Shown here in pieces: positions 1 through 8,571 of a stretch of DNA of 64,000 nucleotides. Origin of the DNA: Halodesulfovibrio sp. MK-HDV (GTDB lineage Bacteria; Desulfobacterota; Desulfovibrionia; Desulfovibrionales; Desulfovibrionaceae). The translations under genes and the position numbers were made by a program. Numbering within the stretch: position 1 is the stretch's first letter; the number at the start of each line of letters is the position of its first letter. The stretch spans positions 186,001-250,000 of the forward strand of contig NZ_WYDS01000001.1 of the NCBI RefSeq assembly GCF_009914765.1, in the 5' to 3' direction. The notes below the pieces were generated by a model that did no database searches, was not told the origin of the DNA, and worked only from the letters and a program-made list of their open reading frames with translations.

Positions 1-340
1 GGCCAGTAACACGTTCACCAAGGCAAAGTATGTTTGCATTGTTGTGCTGGCGGGTAAGGCGGGCATGAAATTCGTTTGTTGCAAGCGCAGCACGAATGCC
101 CGGAATGCGGTTGGCAGCCATAGACATGCCAATACCGGTGCCGCAAATAAGAATACCAAGCGCGTTTTCTTCCAGAACCTTTGTACAGACTTTCTCTGCG
201 TACATTGGATAGTCTGTGCTTTCGGTGGAATAGCAACCCAAGTCTTCAACGTCGTAGCCTTTCTTGATAAGGTCTTCTACGATAACGACTTTAAGGGCAA
301 AGCCACCATGATCTGCGCCGATAAATACTTTTTTAGACAT
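1..340 (-). CDS. rpiB: Ribose-5-phosphate isomerase B, 3' end outside window
   Basis: Interconverts ribose 5-phosphate and ribulose 5-phosphate in the cytoplasmic pentose phosphate pathway. Reading the minus strand from ATG at 340-338 gives a RpiB/LacAB-family N-terminus: GADHGG at residues 8-13, the ICGTGIGMSMAANR segment with the catalytic Cys at residue 66, and RQHNNAN near residue 97. About 113 residues are visible of a usual 145-150; the rest lies beyond base 1. AGAGGT lies about 5 bases ahead of the start. It is the last gene of a minus-strand run after the coiled-coil protein at 377-685. Family assignment is secure. Confidence 0.93.
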   Translation of the reverse strand, partial: MSKKVFIGADHGGFALKVVIVEDLIKKGYDVEDLGCYSTESTDYPMYAEKVCTKVLEENALGILICGTGIGMSMAANRIPGIRAALATNEFHARLTRQHNNANILCLGERVTG

Positions 341-376
341 TATTACCTCTATGTTACTGGCGGCGTAATCGCCGAG

Positions 377-685
377 TTATGCTTCTTGCTTATGCGCTTC
401 TTTTAGACGCGCAATTTCTTCTTTTAAAAAACTGATTTGCTTTGCAGCGCTGGTCATTTCAAAAGATGGGATAGCAGGTTTCTCTTCATTTTCTTCAAGA
501 TGGTACGAAGTCACCTTGCCGAGTGCTGCATACTCTTGCTCTAAGCGCTTTTCAAGCTGCTTTATTTCAAAAGAGTGAAGAATGTCAGAAAACATGCGTT
601 TCATGTTCTGTTTCCAGACGGAAATACCAAAGCAAAGGTTTTGGAAAACAGATTTATCTTTTTCAGGTGTGGAAGTATCAGACAT
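377..685 (-). CDS. Small coiled-coil hypothetical protein
   Basis: I do not recognise this 102-residue protein. It starts with MSDTSTPEKDK; I chose the ATG at 685 because AGGAAA precedes it, whereas the longer in-frame start at 712 has no good ribosome binding site. The sequence is charged and mostly helical. The segment IKQLEKRLEQEYAALG and the C-terminal ISFLKEEIARLKEA have heptad-like spacing typical of coiled coils. No signal peptide, membrane segment or metal-binding cluster is visible. It sits 36 bases upstream of rpiB and probably shares its transcript, but that does not reveal a function. Confidence 0.65.
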   Translation of the reverse strand: MSDTSTPEKDKSVFQNLCFGISVWKQNMKRMFSDILHSFEIKQLEKRLEQEYAALGKVTSYHLEENEEKPAIPSFEMTSAAKQISFLKEEIARLKEAHKQEA

Positions 686-788
686 GATTTCCTCGTATAG
701 TTTGCAATGCAATTGAGCATCTTACGGCGACGACTGTTTATTAAACGGGATAAATAGTCACTGCACAGTATAAAAGTAGTTCCAATGG

Positions 789-1598
789 TTATGGTCTCAT
801 TGCTTCAAGTTTGGTGTCAGGTGGCAACGTGAGCTCAAGAGCTTGTGCTTCAAAGGGGACGGCAGGATTTGAACGGTCTTTTATTAAAAAAAGTGCGCTT
901 CGTTCAGTTCCGGCTATTACTCTGATCTTATCCGGCAGGCCATGGTCATATTCCTCAAAGGAAATAGACATGGATTTTCCTTTTTGTTCCCAGACAAGGG
1001 GAACTCCCTGTTTATTTAAGACAAGAATGCCATCAGTCAACTTTGGTGACGATTTTTTGTTCTCAGGTTGTGTAGGGAATGTATACGCAATATTAGTGGT
1101 CCCTTCAACATATGCAGTGTCGTACATTTTGGGGAACAGATCTGCGTAGTTGCCTCGTAAAAGAGCGACAATGTCTTGAACTGATATGGGTACAGGTAGG
1201 CCCATACGTACCAGTAGTTCCTGGCCTGAATCTGAGTAGACTGCGCGCTTGCTATCTGGTTCGAAAATCACAGACCGTGAATCACTGATACGTAAGCTTG
1301 CTACAACAGACCCAAATGGTCCGAGGATATCTATGCGGACAGGATTATTTCCGTTTCCCCACATTCTCAGTGAAGCTCTATTGCTTGAGTCCGGTGTTTT
1401 AAATCGGAAAGAGGCACTGATGCTGAAGGGAACTTCGGTTGATCTTCTTTCTGCACTTGCACGGTATTTCGCCCATACTTGTTCTGCTTCGGTCTGAGGC
1501 GCCGGCTGGTCTATGCGTAATTGGGGTGCATGTTGTGCACAGGCACTTAACAAAAGAATGACGGAAACCACAGAAGTCAAGCGAAGCAGTCTTTTCAT
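789..1598 (-). CDS. LolB-like outer-membrane lipoprotein
   Basis: A 269-residue lipoprotein. The N-terminus MKRLLRLTSVVSVILLLSAC is a type II signal peptide with lipobox LSAC, so the mature protein should begin at Cys20 and be lipidated. The body (SFRFKTPDSSNRASLRMWGNG, then a LGPFGSVVASLRI segment) resembles the open beta-barrel of LolB/DUF4292 proteins, which accept lipoproteins from LolA and insert them into the outer membrane. The start codon abuts the stop of the TPR lipoprotein gene at 1599, so the two are surely cotranscribed and may act together. The LolB function is inferred from fold-type sequence and context. Confidence 0.6.
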   Translation of the reverse strand: MKRLLRLTSVVSVILLLSACAQHAPQLRIDQPAPQTEAEQVWAKYRASAERRSTEVPFSISASFRFKTPDSSNRASLRMWGNGNNPVRIDILGPFGSVVASLRISDSRSVIFEPDSKRAVYSDSGQELLVRMGLPVPISVQDIVALLRGNYADLFPKMYDTAYVEGTTNIAYTFPTQPENKKSSPKLTDGILVLNKQGVPLVWEQKGKSMSISFEEYDHGLPDKIRVIAGTERSALFLIKDRSNPAVPFEAQALELTLPPDTKLEAMRP

Positions 1599-3278
1599 TT
1601 ATAAGTCCTTGAGTTTTTGTCTGATCAGCTCTGGGTTACTATGCCCTTTAAGTGCTCGCTGGTAGCCTTTTCGAGCTTCGGCATCATTTTTACGCTTTTT
1701 CGCAATATCACCATAATGTTCCCAAATTGTTGGGTCATTTGTACCAAGAGTTACGGCTTGAGTGATATATGTCCATGCGTTTTTGTAGTCATCGCGTAAA
1801 TAATAAACCCACGCTAACGAATCAAGGATATAAGGCTGCCCCGGAGCAAGGTTTGCCGCGGTGCGAACCAGTACTAAAGCTCGATCTAGATCCTTGCCCT
1901 GTTCGGCAAGGGTGTAGCCGACAAAATTCAGCGCCTTGAAATATTCAGGATCGTCACTGATGACTTGTTCCATTATCTCAAGTGCACGTTTTTTATCACC
2001 AATAGTGTGGTAGATGGAGCCGTTGGTAAAGAGTAGTTCCTGATCATTAGGCCAAATGGCAAGAGCCTCTTTGATGGTTTTTAAAGCATCCTGAGGGCGT
2101 TTGGCAGCCATGAGTAATTCGGTTTCCAGTTCGAGAATAAAGCGACTTCTTGGGTCACGTTCCCGAGCTGCCTGTACCAATTCGATAGCTTCGCTCGTTT
2201 TACCTAGTTCATATAAAAGACGACTTCTAAATTCTAAACTTTTTGTCCAGCTAGGGTTGTCCTGCGGGATATTGTTAAGCAGTTCAAGCGCCTTGTTCAG
2301 ATCTTTTTCATATTCGAAAGCAATAAGAGCAAGATGGAAGAACACTTCAACAGGCTGTTTGATTTCAGCAAACGGTTGAAGCATTATTTTAGCTTCTTTG
2401 TAAAACCCTTCGCTAATGAATATTGTAGCTGCTTCCAGCATAAACTCGTTAGACGCGGGGCCAATCTCTACAAGCTCAAGAGCTTTGGCAGGGTGGTTAA
2501 GCTTAAGATTCAGATTGATGAGGCGCAGCCAGCTTATCTCGTTAGAGGTGTCTGCGGTAATAAGCTGTTCGTACGCCTGCTCTGCAAGGATGTAGTCCTG
2601 TTTAAGTTCATACAGTCGTGCAAGCTCGGACCATGCTTCCAGCAGGCGACCTTTTTGTTCTGTCGCTGCAATCAGTTCTTTTTCTGCATCATCATACTTT
2701 TTTAATTGCATGAGTGCTTTGGCAAGAAAGAGGCGAGTAGTTGGAGAACGAAATTTTTCATCACTTTCCCGGAAGGCATCAACAGCTTCAGGGAATTTTC
2801 CGCTATCGAAGTACAACAAGCCGATTGCGCGATATGCATCGTCGGACTTAGGGTGTGCTTCGAGGTAATCTCTCATAACCTCAACGGAATCTTCCAGATT
2901 ATTTTCCAGTCTGTAAGATTCTGCTTTAAGCAGAACAAGCTGAAAGTTCTCAGGATAAGCACGAGTGCCTTGAACAGCTACTTTACGACCTGTGATGGTC
3001 TTACCGTTGCGAAGGTAGAAGTTTATTGCTTCTACATACACTTCCGGTGGAGGAGAGAGGGTAAGGAGGGTAGAGAGTGCGTCTTCAGCTTTGCTGTAGT
3101 CGTTTTCTCTCGTTGCTTCCTCAAAGAGTAAGTAGTGATAGGTTGTAGCAGCTTCTGCGTTAAGAATTTCGGAAGTTGCAGACTGCGGTTCAGGCATGTT
3201 TGTGGCACATCCAGAGACGAGCAACAAAGCGCAGAAGGACATGATAACAGAACGAAAGCGCTTGTTATTTGTACGCAT
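1599..3278 (-). CDS. Tetratricopeptide-repeat lipoprotein
   Basis: A 559-residue protein with an N-terminal lipobox signal (LLLVSGC, mature Cys near residue 24) followed by repeats over most of its length. Clear TPR units include AYRAIGLLYFDSGKFPEAVDAF, AWSELARLYELKQDYILAEQAY and PYILDSLAWVYYLRDDYKNAW. It should sit at a membrane facing the periplasm as a protein-interaction scaffold. It lies between rpoH upstream (50-base gap) and the LolB-like gene downstream (no gap), which points to outer-membrane biogenesis or lipoprotein handling. No catalytic domain is visible, and the specific partner is unknown. Confidence 0.75.
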   Translation of the reverse strand: MRTNNKRFRSVIMSFCALLLVSGCATNMPEPQSATSEILNAEAATTYHYLLFEEATRENDYSKAEDALSTLLTLSPPPEVYVEAINFYLRNGKTITGRKVAVQGTRAYPENFQLVLLKAESYRLENNLEDSVEVMRDYLEAHPKSDDAYRAIGLLYFDSGKFPEAVDAFRESDEKFRSPTTRLFLAKALMQLKKYDDAEKELIAATEQKGRLLEAWSELARLYELKQDYILAEQAYEQLITADTSNEISWLRLINLNLKLNHPAKALELVEIGPASNEFMLEAATIFISEGFYKEAKIMLQPFAEIKQPVEVFFHLALIAFEYEKDLNKALELLNNIPQDNPSWTKSLEFRSRLLYELGKTSEAIELVQAARERDPRSRFILELETELLMAAKRPQDALKTIKEALAIWPNDQELLFTNGSIYHTIGDKKRALEIMEQVISDDPEYFKALNFVGYTLAEQGKDLDRALVLVRTAANLAPGQPYILDSLAWVYYLRDDYKNAWTYITQAVTLGTNDPTIWEHYGDIAKKRKNDAEARKGYQRALKGHSNPELIRQKLKDL

Positions 3279-3328
3279 AGTAAGAATCCATAATTAGGGA
3301 TAGAAGTTTGGGGTAGTTGGAAGCACCC

Positions 3329-4384
3329 CTAGCGCTGAATCCAATCTTTAGAAAAGTCTTTAATTTCTTTAAACAGATGATCCCGAATTTTTTGCAGCAA
3401 TCGTGCTTCAATTTGTCTGACACGCTCTCGGGTAATCCCGAACTGTTCTCCGATTTCACGTAACGTAACCGGATCGTCAGACAAAAGTCGTTTGTGCAGA
3501 ATCTCGAGTTCTTTTTCGTTAAAAGTATGTTCGATTTCGTTAATTTTCTGCGTAAGCATTTCTGCCATTTGTTGATCAGAAAGAATGTCTTCGATACCCG
3601 GTCCAAGAGCTGGAAGAAAATCCATTCTCGTGGCGCCGCCTGCATCATCACCAATAGGGATGTTGAGGGACATATCGGAAGCATCGAGACGCTGCTCCAT
3701 TTCAACAACTTGTTCTTCTGACACGTTGAGTTTTTTAGACAACGTTGCAGCGTCTGGGTCGAACCCTTGTGAAATAAGGCGTTGGCGTTCTTTGTTCAGG
3801 TTGTAGAAAAGTTTACGTTGGGCTTGTGTAGTGCCAACTTTAACAAGTCTCCAATTATCCATAATGAACTTGAGGATGTATGCTTTGATCCAAAAAGAAG
3901 CATAATAGGAAAATTTGATGCCTTTATCAGGGTCAAATTTATTAACAGCACGCATAAGTCCAACGTTCCCTTCCTGAATAAGGTCAAGAACGTTTTGCAT
4001 CCAGCGGCGTTGGAAGTCCATTGCGATTTTAACAACAAGACGGAGATGGGAGGAAACAAGACGAAAAGCAGCATCAGAATCGTTACTTTCCTGAACGCGT
4101 TTGGCGAGTTCAAATTCTTCATCGGGTTTCAACATAGGAAACTTGCTGATTTCACGCAAGTACATGCTCAGCGAGTCTGTAGACCGTGCGCGAGCCGTAG
4201 AGCTCTTGTCTACAAACACAGGCAGGGTGTCAGGCGTTTCTTTTTCGTCTTCTTCTGTAATATCGATAACAGGATCAATATCTAAGTTTTCCTCTTCTTC
4301 AGAGTCTTCAACATCAACAAGTTCAGCTTCGGCAGCATTATTGTCTTCAAGGGAATTCTTAGGTTTCTTTGTAGAGTTGGTCAT
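3329..4384 (-). CDS. rpoH: RNA polymerase sigma-32 (heat-shock) factor
   Basis: Sigma factor directing RNA polymerase to heat-shock promoters. The 351-residue protein has region 2 (NVLDLIQEGNVGLMRAV, then KFSYYASFWIKAYI), the RpoH-box sequence QRKLFYNLN at residues 189-197 that distinguishes sigma-32 from sigma-70, and region 4.2 (VTLREIGEQFGITRERVRQI). Compared with the usual 280-300 residue RpoH it carries an extra acidic N-terminal segment of about 65 residues (runs such as DSEEEENLDID and TEEDEKE). AGGAT lies just ahead of the ATG. The gene is divergent from metH and is followed by the TPR and LolB-like lipoprotein genes. Confidence 0.92.
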   Translation of the reverse strand: MTNSTKKPKNSLEDNNAAEAELVDVEDSEEEENLDIDPVIDITEEDEKETPDTLPVFVDKSSTARARSTDSLSMYLREISKFPMLKPDEEFELAKRVQESNDSDAAFRLVSSHLRLVVKIAMDFQRRWMQNVLDLIQEGNVGLMRAVNKFDPDKGIKFSYYASFWIKAYILKFIMDNWRLVKVGTTQAQRKLFYNLNKERQRLISQGFDPDAATLSKKLNVSEEQVVEMEQRLDASDMSLNIPIGDDAGGATRMDFLPALGPGIEDILSDQQMAEMLTQKINEIEHTFNEKELEILHKRLLSDDPVTLREIGEQFGITRERVRQIEARLLQKIRDHLFKEIKDFSKDWIQR

Positions 4385-4574
4385 AATCCTGTATTTATAT
4401 AATACCTTTATAGCTTAGCATAAACGCTGTTGTTACACAGTATCTATGTCTGGTTAACCGTGTGAATACGTGCTATTTACCAATAACAAACTATATAGTT
4501 TTTGTTTGTTCTTTTCAATGTTTTTCAGTAGAGCATTACTTTCTTCAAATGATGATCTAACGTCCAACGTGGCG

Positions 4575-4580
4575 TATAAT
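4575..4580 (+). promoter_or_regulatory. Candidate -10 element for metH
   Basis: A perfect TATAAT lies 28 bases ahead of the metH start codon in the rpoH-metH divergent region. The corresponding -35 position shows only a poor match (around 4552-4557), so this rests on the -10 hexamer and its position. I looked for a cobalamin or SAM riboswitch in 4385-4608 and saw no recognisable core. Confidence 0.4.
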
Positions 4581-4608
4581 ACCCTTATGATATGTTTAGG
4601 AGTTGTTT

Positions 4609-7023
4609 GTGGCGAATTTTCGTAGTGCCTTATCTTCTGGTAAGTTTGTATTTTTCGATGGTGCAATGGGAACAATGCTGCAAGCACGCGGGCTGACTGC
4701 CGGAGTAAGTCCGGAAGTCTGGTGTATGTCAAACCCTGATGTTTTACAGGGGATACACTGTGATTATGCTCGTGCCGGTGCTACTGTTCTTACCACCAAT
4801 ACCTTTGGCGGCACTTCTTTCAAGTTGCCAAAAGACATGGATGTTGTCGGTTTTAACCGCGAAATGGCTGCTGCTGCGAAACGTGCTGCCGTTGAATCTG
4901 GCAGAGAAGCATATGTAGCCGGTAGTGTTGGACCAACTGGACATTTTCTTCGCCCTTTGGGTGATGTAGAATTTGATAAACTGGTTGAAGGGTACAAAGA
5001 GCAAATTATCGGCCTTGTTGAAGGCGGTATTGATCTTGTTATCTGTGAAACCCACTTTGATGTAGCAGAACTTCGTGCCGCTGTTGTGGCAGTACGTGAA
5101 GTTTGCGATCTGCCCGTGGGTGCCTCTATGACATTCGAAAATGGGATGTCATTAACAGGCTCTTCACCAGAAGTTTTTGTAGAAACAATGCTTAATATGG
5201 GTGTTGATTTTGTAGCGACAAACTGTAGTGCCGGACCTGAACAGATGGTTTCAGTAGTACAGGAAATGCTTGAATATTCAACTGTGCCTGTTTTGGTTAT
5301 GCCAAACGCGGGTCTTCCTGAATTAGATGAAGATGGTAACACTGTTTTCCGTCTTGATCCTGAATCCTTTGCAACTCAGACAAAAGTGTTTGCTGAGATG
5401 GGCGCACGCTGTCTTGGCGGTTGCTGCGGTACATCTCCTGAGCATATTACTGCTTTGGTTTCAGCTGTTGAGAACCTGACAGCAAAGCCTGTTCTTCGCG
5501 AGACAGACTGTTTTTGTATGACTTCTCGTTCTCAGGTTGTGCGGTTTGGTAAAGAACATCCTGCCCGCATTATTGGTGAGCGAATCAACCCGACCGGTAA
5601 AAAACAGCTCATTGCTGAACTGCAAAACGGACAATTAACTTCTGCCCTTATGTTTGCACAGGAACAGCTCGATTGTGGAGCACCAGTGCTAGATGTAAAC
5701 GTTGGCGCACCAATGGCGGATGAAACCGTAATTTTGCCAGAGTTATTAGAGAAGTTGGTTTCTCAGTTCCCAGTTCCGCTTTCTATCGATTCCTCCAACA
5801 TGGATGCGGTAGAAGCTGGTTTAAAAGTGTATCCTGCTTCTGCACTGGTAAACTCTATCAGTGGTGAAGAAGGGCGTTTGGAACGTCTGGGGCCGTTATG
5901 CAAAAAATACGGTGCACCGTTTATTATGCTTCCGCTTACAGGGAGTAAGCTACCTGTAGCTGCGAAAGATCGCATCGCTATTATTGATGATATGTTGGCA
6001 CAAGTGGATGCTCTGGGTATCCCGCGTCGTCTCGTTATCGTTGATGTGCTTGCTCTTGCAGTATCTTCTAAGCCGGAAGCTGCGGTGGCGTGTCTTGAAA
6101 CAGTAGAGTACTGTACAAAAATTGGTTTACCGACCACTATCGGTCTTTCAAATATTTCTTTTGGATTGCCTGCGCGGCCGTTGTTGAACGGAACCTTCTT
6201 AGCTATGGCTGTGGCCAAAGGCTTGAGTTCTTGTATTGCCCATCCAGGGAATCCGCAGATTTGTGAAACTCTTGCTGCTGCTGAAGTTCTGCTTGGCCGT
6301 GATGAAAACGCAGCACGTTTTATTGCTGGTTTTACTGATTGGAAAGCTGGTTCAGGTACTGTTGTCGCCGGAGGCTCTGTCGTAAGCAGTGCCGCTACAA
6401 CTGTATTTGAAGCAGTTGTGAAAGGTAATAAAGATGTAATTATTGGTCTTATTGAAGCGGAACTTGAAAAGAAAGCAGAACCGTTTGAAATTGTGAACGG
6501 CATGCTTATTCCTGCAATTACCGAAGTCGGTATGAAGTATGAGCGTAAAGAATACTTTTTACCGCAGCTTCTTCGTTCTGCCGAAACTATGCAGCATGGT
6601 TTCTCTATTTTGCGTCCTTTGTTAGAAAAAGATGCAGCTGCAACTGTTCGCCCTAAAGTAATAATGGCTACAGTTGAAGGCGACATTCATGATATTGGCA
6701 AAAATATCGTGTGCTTAATGCTTGGCAACCATGGTTTTGATGTGGTTGACCTTGGCAAAGATATTAAAGCAGAAACAATTGTTGATGCAGCCGTTGAGCA
6801 TGGTGCTAAAATTATTGGTCTTTCTGCATTGATGACAACGACAATGGTTCGTATGGAAGATACTGTTTCACTATTGAAAGCACGTGGCATGGAAGATGTG
6901 AAAGTAATGATAGGCGGAGCAGTTGTTACCGCAGCATTTGCTGACACAATCGGTGCTCACGGCTATTCTGAAGACGCTGTATCAGCTGTACGAGTTGCTC
7001 AATCTTTCTTAGAGGAGAAATAG
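4609..7023 (+). CDS. metH: Cobalamin-dependent methionine synthase, core form
   Basis: Transfers methyl from methyltetrahydrofolate to homocysteine through methylcobalamin. Domain order: homocysteine methyltransferase barrel (residues 1-300, zinc ligands in NCSAGPEQM near 206 and GGCCGTSPEH near 272), pterin-binding barrel (RIIGERINPTGKKQ near 320), B12 cap, then the B12 Rossmann domain with DIHDIG near 693, SALMTTT and IGG. It ends there at about 804 residues, without the C-terminal AdoMet-binding reactivation domain of the 1,200-residue E. coli enzyme. I prefer GTG at 4609 over the in-frame TTG at 4603, because TAGGAG (4597-4602) would directly touch the TTG but sits 6 bases before the GTG. 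Confidence 0.95.
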   Translation: MANFRSALSSGKFVFFDGAMGTMLQARGLTAGVSPEVWCMSNPDVLQGIHCDYARAGATVLTTNTFGGTSFKLPKDMDVVGFNREMAAAAKRAAVESGREAYVAGSVGPTGHFLRPLGDVEFDKLVEGYKEQIIGLVEGGIDLVICETHFDVAELRAAVVAVREVCDLPVGASMTFENGMSLTGSSPEVFVETMLNMGVDFVATNCSAGPEQMVSVVQEMLEYSTVPVLVMPNAGLPELDEDGNTVFRLDPESFATQTKVFAEMGARCLGGCCGTSPEHITALVSAVENLTAKPVLRETDCFCMTSRSQVVRFGKEHPARIIGERINPTGKKQLIAELQNGQLTSALMFAQEQLDCGAPVLDVNVGAPMADETVILPELLEKLVSQFPVPLSIDSSNMDAVEAGLKVYPASALVNSISGEEGRLERLGPLCKKYGAPFIMLPLTGSKLPVAAKDRIAIIDDMLAQVDALGIPRRLVIVDVLALAVSSKPEAAVACLETVEYCTKIGLPTTIGLSNISFGLPARPLLNGTFLAMAVAKGLSSCIAHPGNPQICETLAAAEVLLGRDENAARFIAGFTDWKAGSGTVVAGGSVVSSAATTVFEAVVKGNKDVIIGLIEAELEKKAEPFEIVNGMLIPAITEVGMKYERKEYFLPQLLRSAETMQHGFSILRPLLEKDAAATVRPKVIMATVEGDIHDIGKNIVCLMLGNHGFDVVDLGKDIKAETIVDAAVEHGAKIIGLSALMTTTMVRMEDTVSLLKARGMEDVKVMIGGAVVTAAFADTIGAHGYSEDAVSAVRVAQSFLEEK

Positions 7024-7028
7024 TCAGC

Positions 7029-7514
7029 ATGAAATCTATTAAATCCGTAATGCGTATTGCGTTATTGTGCATGGCGTTTGCCGTTGTTTTGGGTGTTCAA
7101 TCTGCCGTGGCAGAGCCATTAAAAGTGGTAGACACACCAGAAGTAATTAAGCTTATTAATAGCGGCAAAGGCAAAGTTACTGTTGTGAACTTTTGGGCTT
7201 CATGGTGTCCTCCGTGTCGCGAAGAAATGCCGGATTTAAAAAAGACGCGTGCTGCCTACTCTGATGATGACTTACTGCTGCTCGGCGTTTCTGTAGATGA
7301 AAATGCAGATGCTGCTGAAAAAGCTGTGAAAGAATTTGAATTGAATTACCCAGTAGTTCGTGCTGAACGCGATGTTTATGAAACGTTCGCGATTCAGTCT
7401 ATTCCACGTCTTCTTGTATATAATACTAAGGGTGAGCTTATTGTTGATCACGTTGGTCCTGTAACCTTCGAAGATTTAAAAAAGCTCATTGATGAAGTGT
7501 TAAAGGAAAAATAG
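7029..7514 (+). CDS. TlpA/ResA-type periplasmic thioredoxin
   Basis: A 161-residue exported thioredoxin-fold protein. The N-terminus (MKSIKSVMRIALLCMAFAVVLGVQSAVA) is a signal peptide with an AVA cleavage site near residue 28. The active site is WASWCPPCREEMPDL, the CPPC variety typical of TlpA/ResA reductases, and IPRLLVYN supplies the cis-proline loop. It should reduce disulfides outside the cytoplasmic membrane, for example in cytochrome c apoproteins. It begins 5 bases after metH and ends 5 bases before the acetyltransferase gene, so it belongs to a metH operon. The physiological substrate is not shown by the sequence. Confidence 0.85.
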   Translation: MKSIKSVMRIALLCMAFAVVLGVQSAVAEPLKVVDTPEVIKLINSGKGKVTVVNFWASWCPPCREEMPDLKKTRAAYSDDDLLLLGVSVDENADAAEKAVKEFELNYPVVRAERDVYETFAIQSIPRLLVYNTKGELIVDHVGPVTFEDLKKLIDEVLKEK

Positions 7515-7519
7515 AAATA

Positions 7520-8011
7520 ATGTCTGAGCCGTTTATTCGCAAAGCACAAATGCGGGATGTGAAGGTAATTCATAACCTGCTGTTGACGTGCTCTACTCAG
7601 GGAGTCCTTCTTCCTCGTTCATTAACTCAGTTGTACAATAGTCTTCGAGAATTTAACGTTCTGGATCCTGGCGATGGGGGATCTATAATAGGTTGCTGTG
7701 CTCTTTCTATTGTTTGGGATGGGTTGGCAGAGGTTCGTTCACTTATTGTAGATGAAAATGCTCGTCGCGGCGGGCACGGACGTGATCTTGTTGATGCATG
7801 TTTAGACGAGGCTCGCAGATTAGGTATTTACAAAGTCTTCACACTCACCTATCAAGATGCCTTTTTTCAGAAACAAGGCTTTGTAGAAGTGTCGAAGGAA
7901 GTACTGCCTCAGAAGATCTGGGCAGACTGCGTCAATTGTCCTAAATTCCCAGAGTGTGACGAAATCGCCATGCTCTTAGAGATACAACCAGAGAATTCTG
8001 GAGAGAGTTAA
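7520..8011 (+). CDS. GNAT acetyltransferase, short ArgA-like (N-acetylglutamate synthase type)
   Basis: A 163-residue GNAT-fold enzyme. It opens with IRKAQMRDVKVIHNLL, has the core strand EVRSLIVDENARRGGHGRDLVDAC (acetyl-CoA-binding R/G-rich loop), and ends with a KIWADCVNCPKFPECDEIAML cysteine-containing tail. That tail and the length match the stand-alone short N-acetylglutamate synthases of delta-proteobacteria, which start arginine synthesis and lack the kinase-like domain of E. coli ArgA. The stop overlaps the hpt start (TAATG). The general GNAT call is firm; the glutamate substrate is inferred from family resemblance. Confidence 0.75.
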   Translation: MSEPFIRKAQMRDVKVIHNLLLTCSTQGVLLPRSLTQLYNSLREFNVLDPGDGGSIIGCCALSIVWDGLAEVRSLIVDENARRGGHGRDLVDACLDEARRLGIYKVFTLTYQDAFFQKQGFVEVSKEVLPQKIWADCVNCPKFPECDEIAMLLEIQPENSGES

Positions 8012-8541
8012 TGGAAATCAAGGAACTTACAGTAGTTTATAGCGAAGAACAAATTCAAGAACGTGTTAAAGAACTTGCAGTGCAGATCAACAAAGACTTC
8101 GAAGGTAAAGACCTTGTAGTTGTTTGTGTACTTAAAGGTGCTTTCATGTTTTTCTCTGATTTATTAAAGCATCTCACAGTTAAGCCCGAAATAGACTTTG
8201 TGCGCTGTGCCAGCTATGGCGACAGCACCAATAGTTCTAAAACAGTTTCTTTCACCAAAGACCTTGAGATCTCTATTAAAGGGAAGCATGTTCTTATCGT
8301 GGAAGACATTGTTGACACTGGTCATACTATCTCCTTCCTCATGTCTCAGCTTAAAGCTCGTGGTGCAGAATCACTTAAACTTGCTTCTGTTGTAGAAAAA
8401 GTTGAGCGCCGCGAAATTGATGTAGTTGTTGATTACCCGGGTTTTATTCTGGAAAAAGGGTTTATCGTCGGGTACGGCATGGACTACGCTGAAAAATATC
8501 GTGAGTTGGGAGCTATTTACGAAGCAACTGTAATCGAATAA
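8011..8541 (+). CDS. hpt: Hypoxanthine phosphoribosyltransferase
   Basis: Purine salvage enzyme converting hypoxanthine or guanine plus PRPP to IMP or GMP in the cytoplasm. The 176-residue length is normal. Diagnostic segments are VVCVLKGAFMFFSDL near residue 40, the PRPP loop VLIVEDIVDTGHT near residue 95, and the C-terminal GFIVGYGMDYAEKYR. The ATG overlaps the stop of the acetyltransferase gene by one base, implying translational coupling. Assignment is secure; preference for hypoxanthine over guanine cannot be read from the sequence. Confidence 0.93.
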   Translation: MEIKELTVVYSEEQIQERVKELAVQINKDFEGKDLVVVCVLKGAFMFFSDLLKHLTVKPEIDFVRCASYGDSTNSSKTVSFTKDLEISIKGKHVLIVEDIVDTGHTISFLMSQLKARGAESLKLASVVEKVERREIDVVVDYPGFILEKGFIVGYGMDYAEKYRELGAIYEATVIE

Positions 8542-8571
8542 CGGTTTTTGAAAACGTAATTGGGAAGCGTT

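Noticed and set aside
44-406. Open frame on the plus strand
   Set aside because: It lies opposite rpiB, which has clear family motifs on the minus strand; no ribosome binding site or recognisable product on the plus strand.
4385-4608. Possible cobalamin or SAM riboswitch ahead of metH
   Set aside because: No recognisable B12-box or SAM-riboswitch core sequence was seen; only a -10 element and AT-rich sequence.
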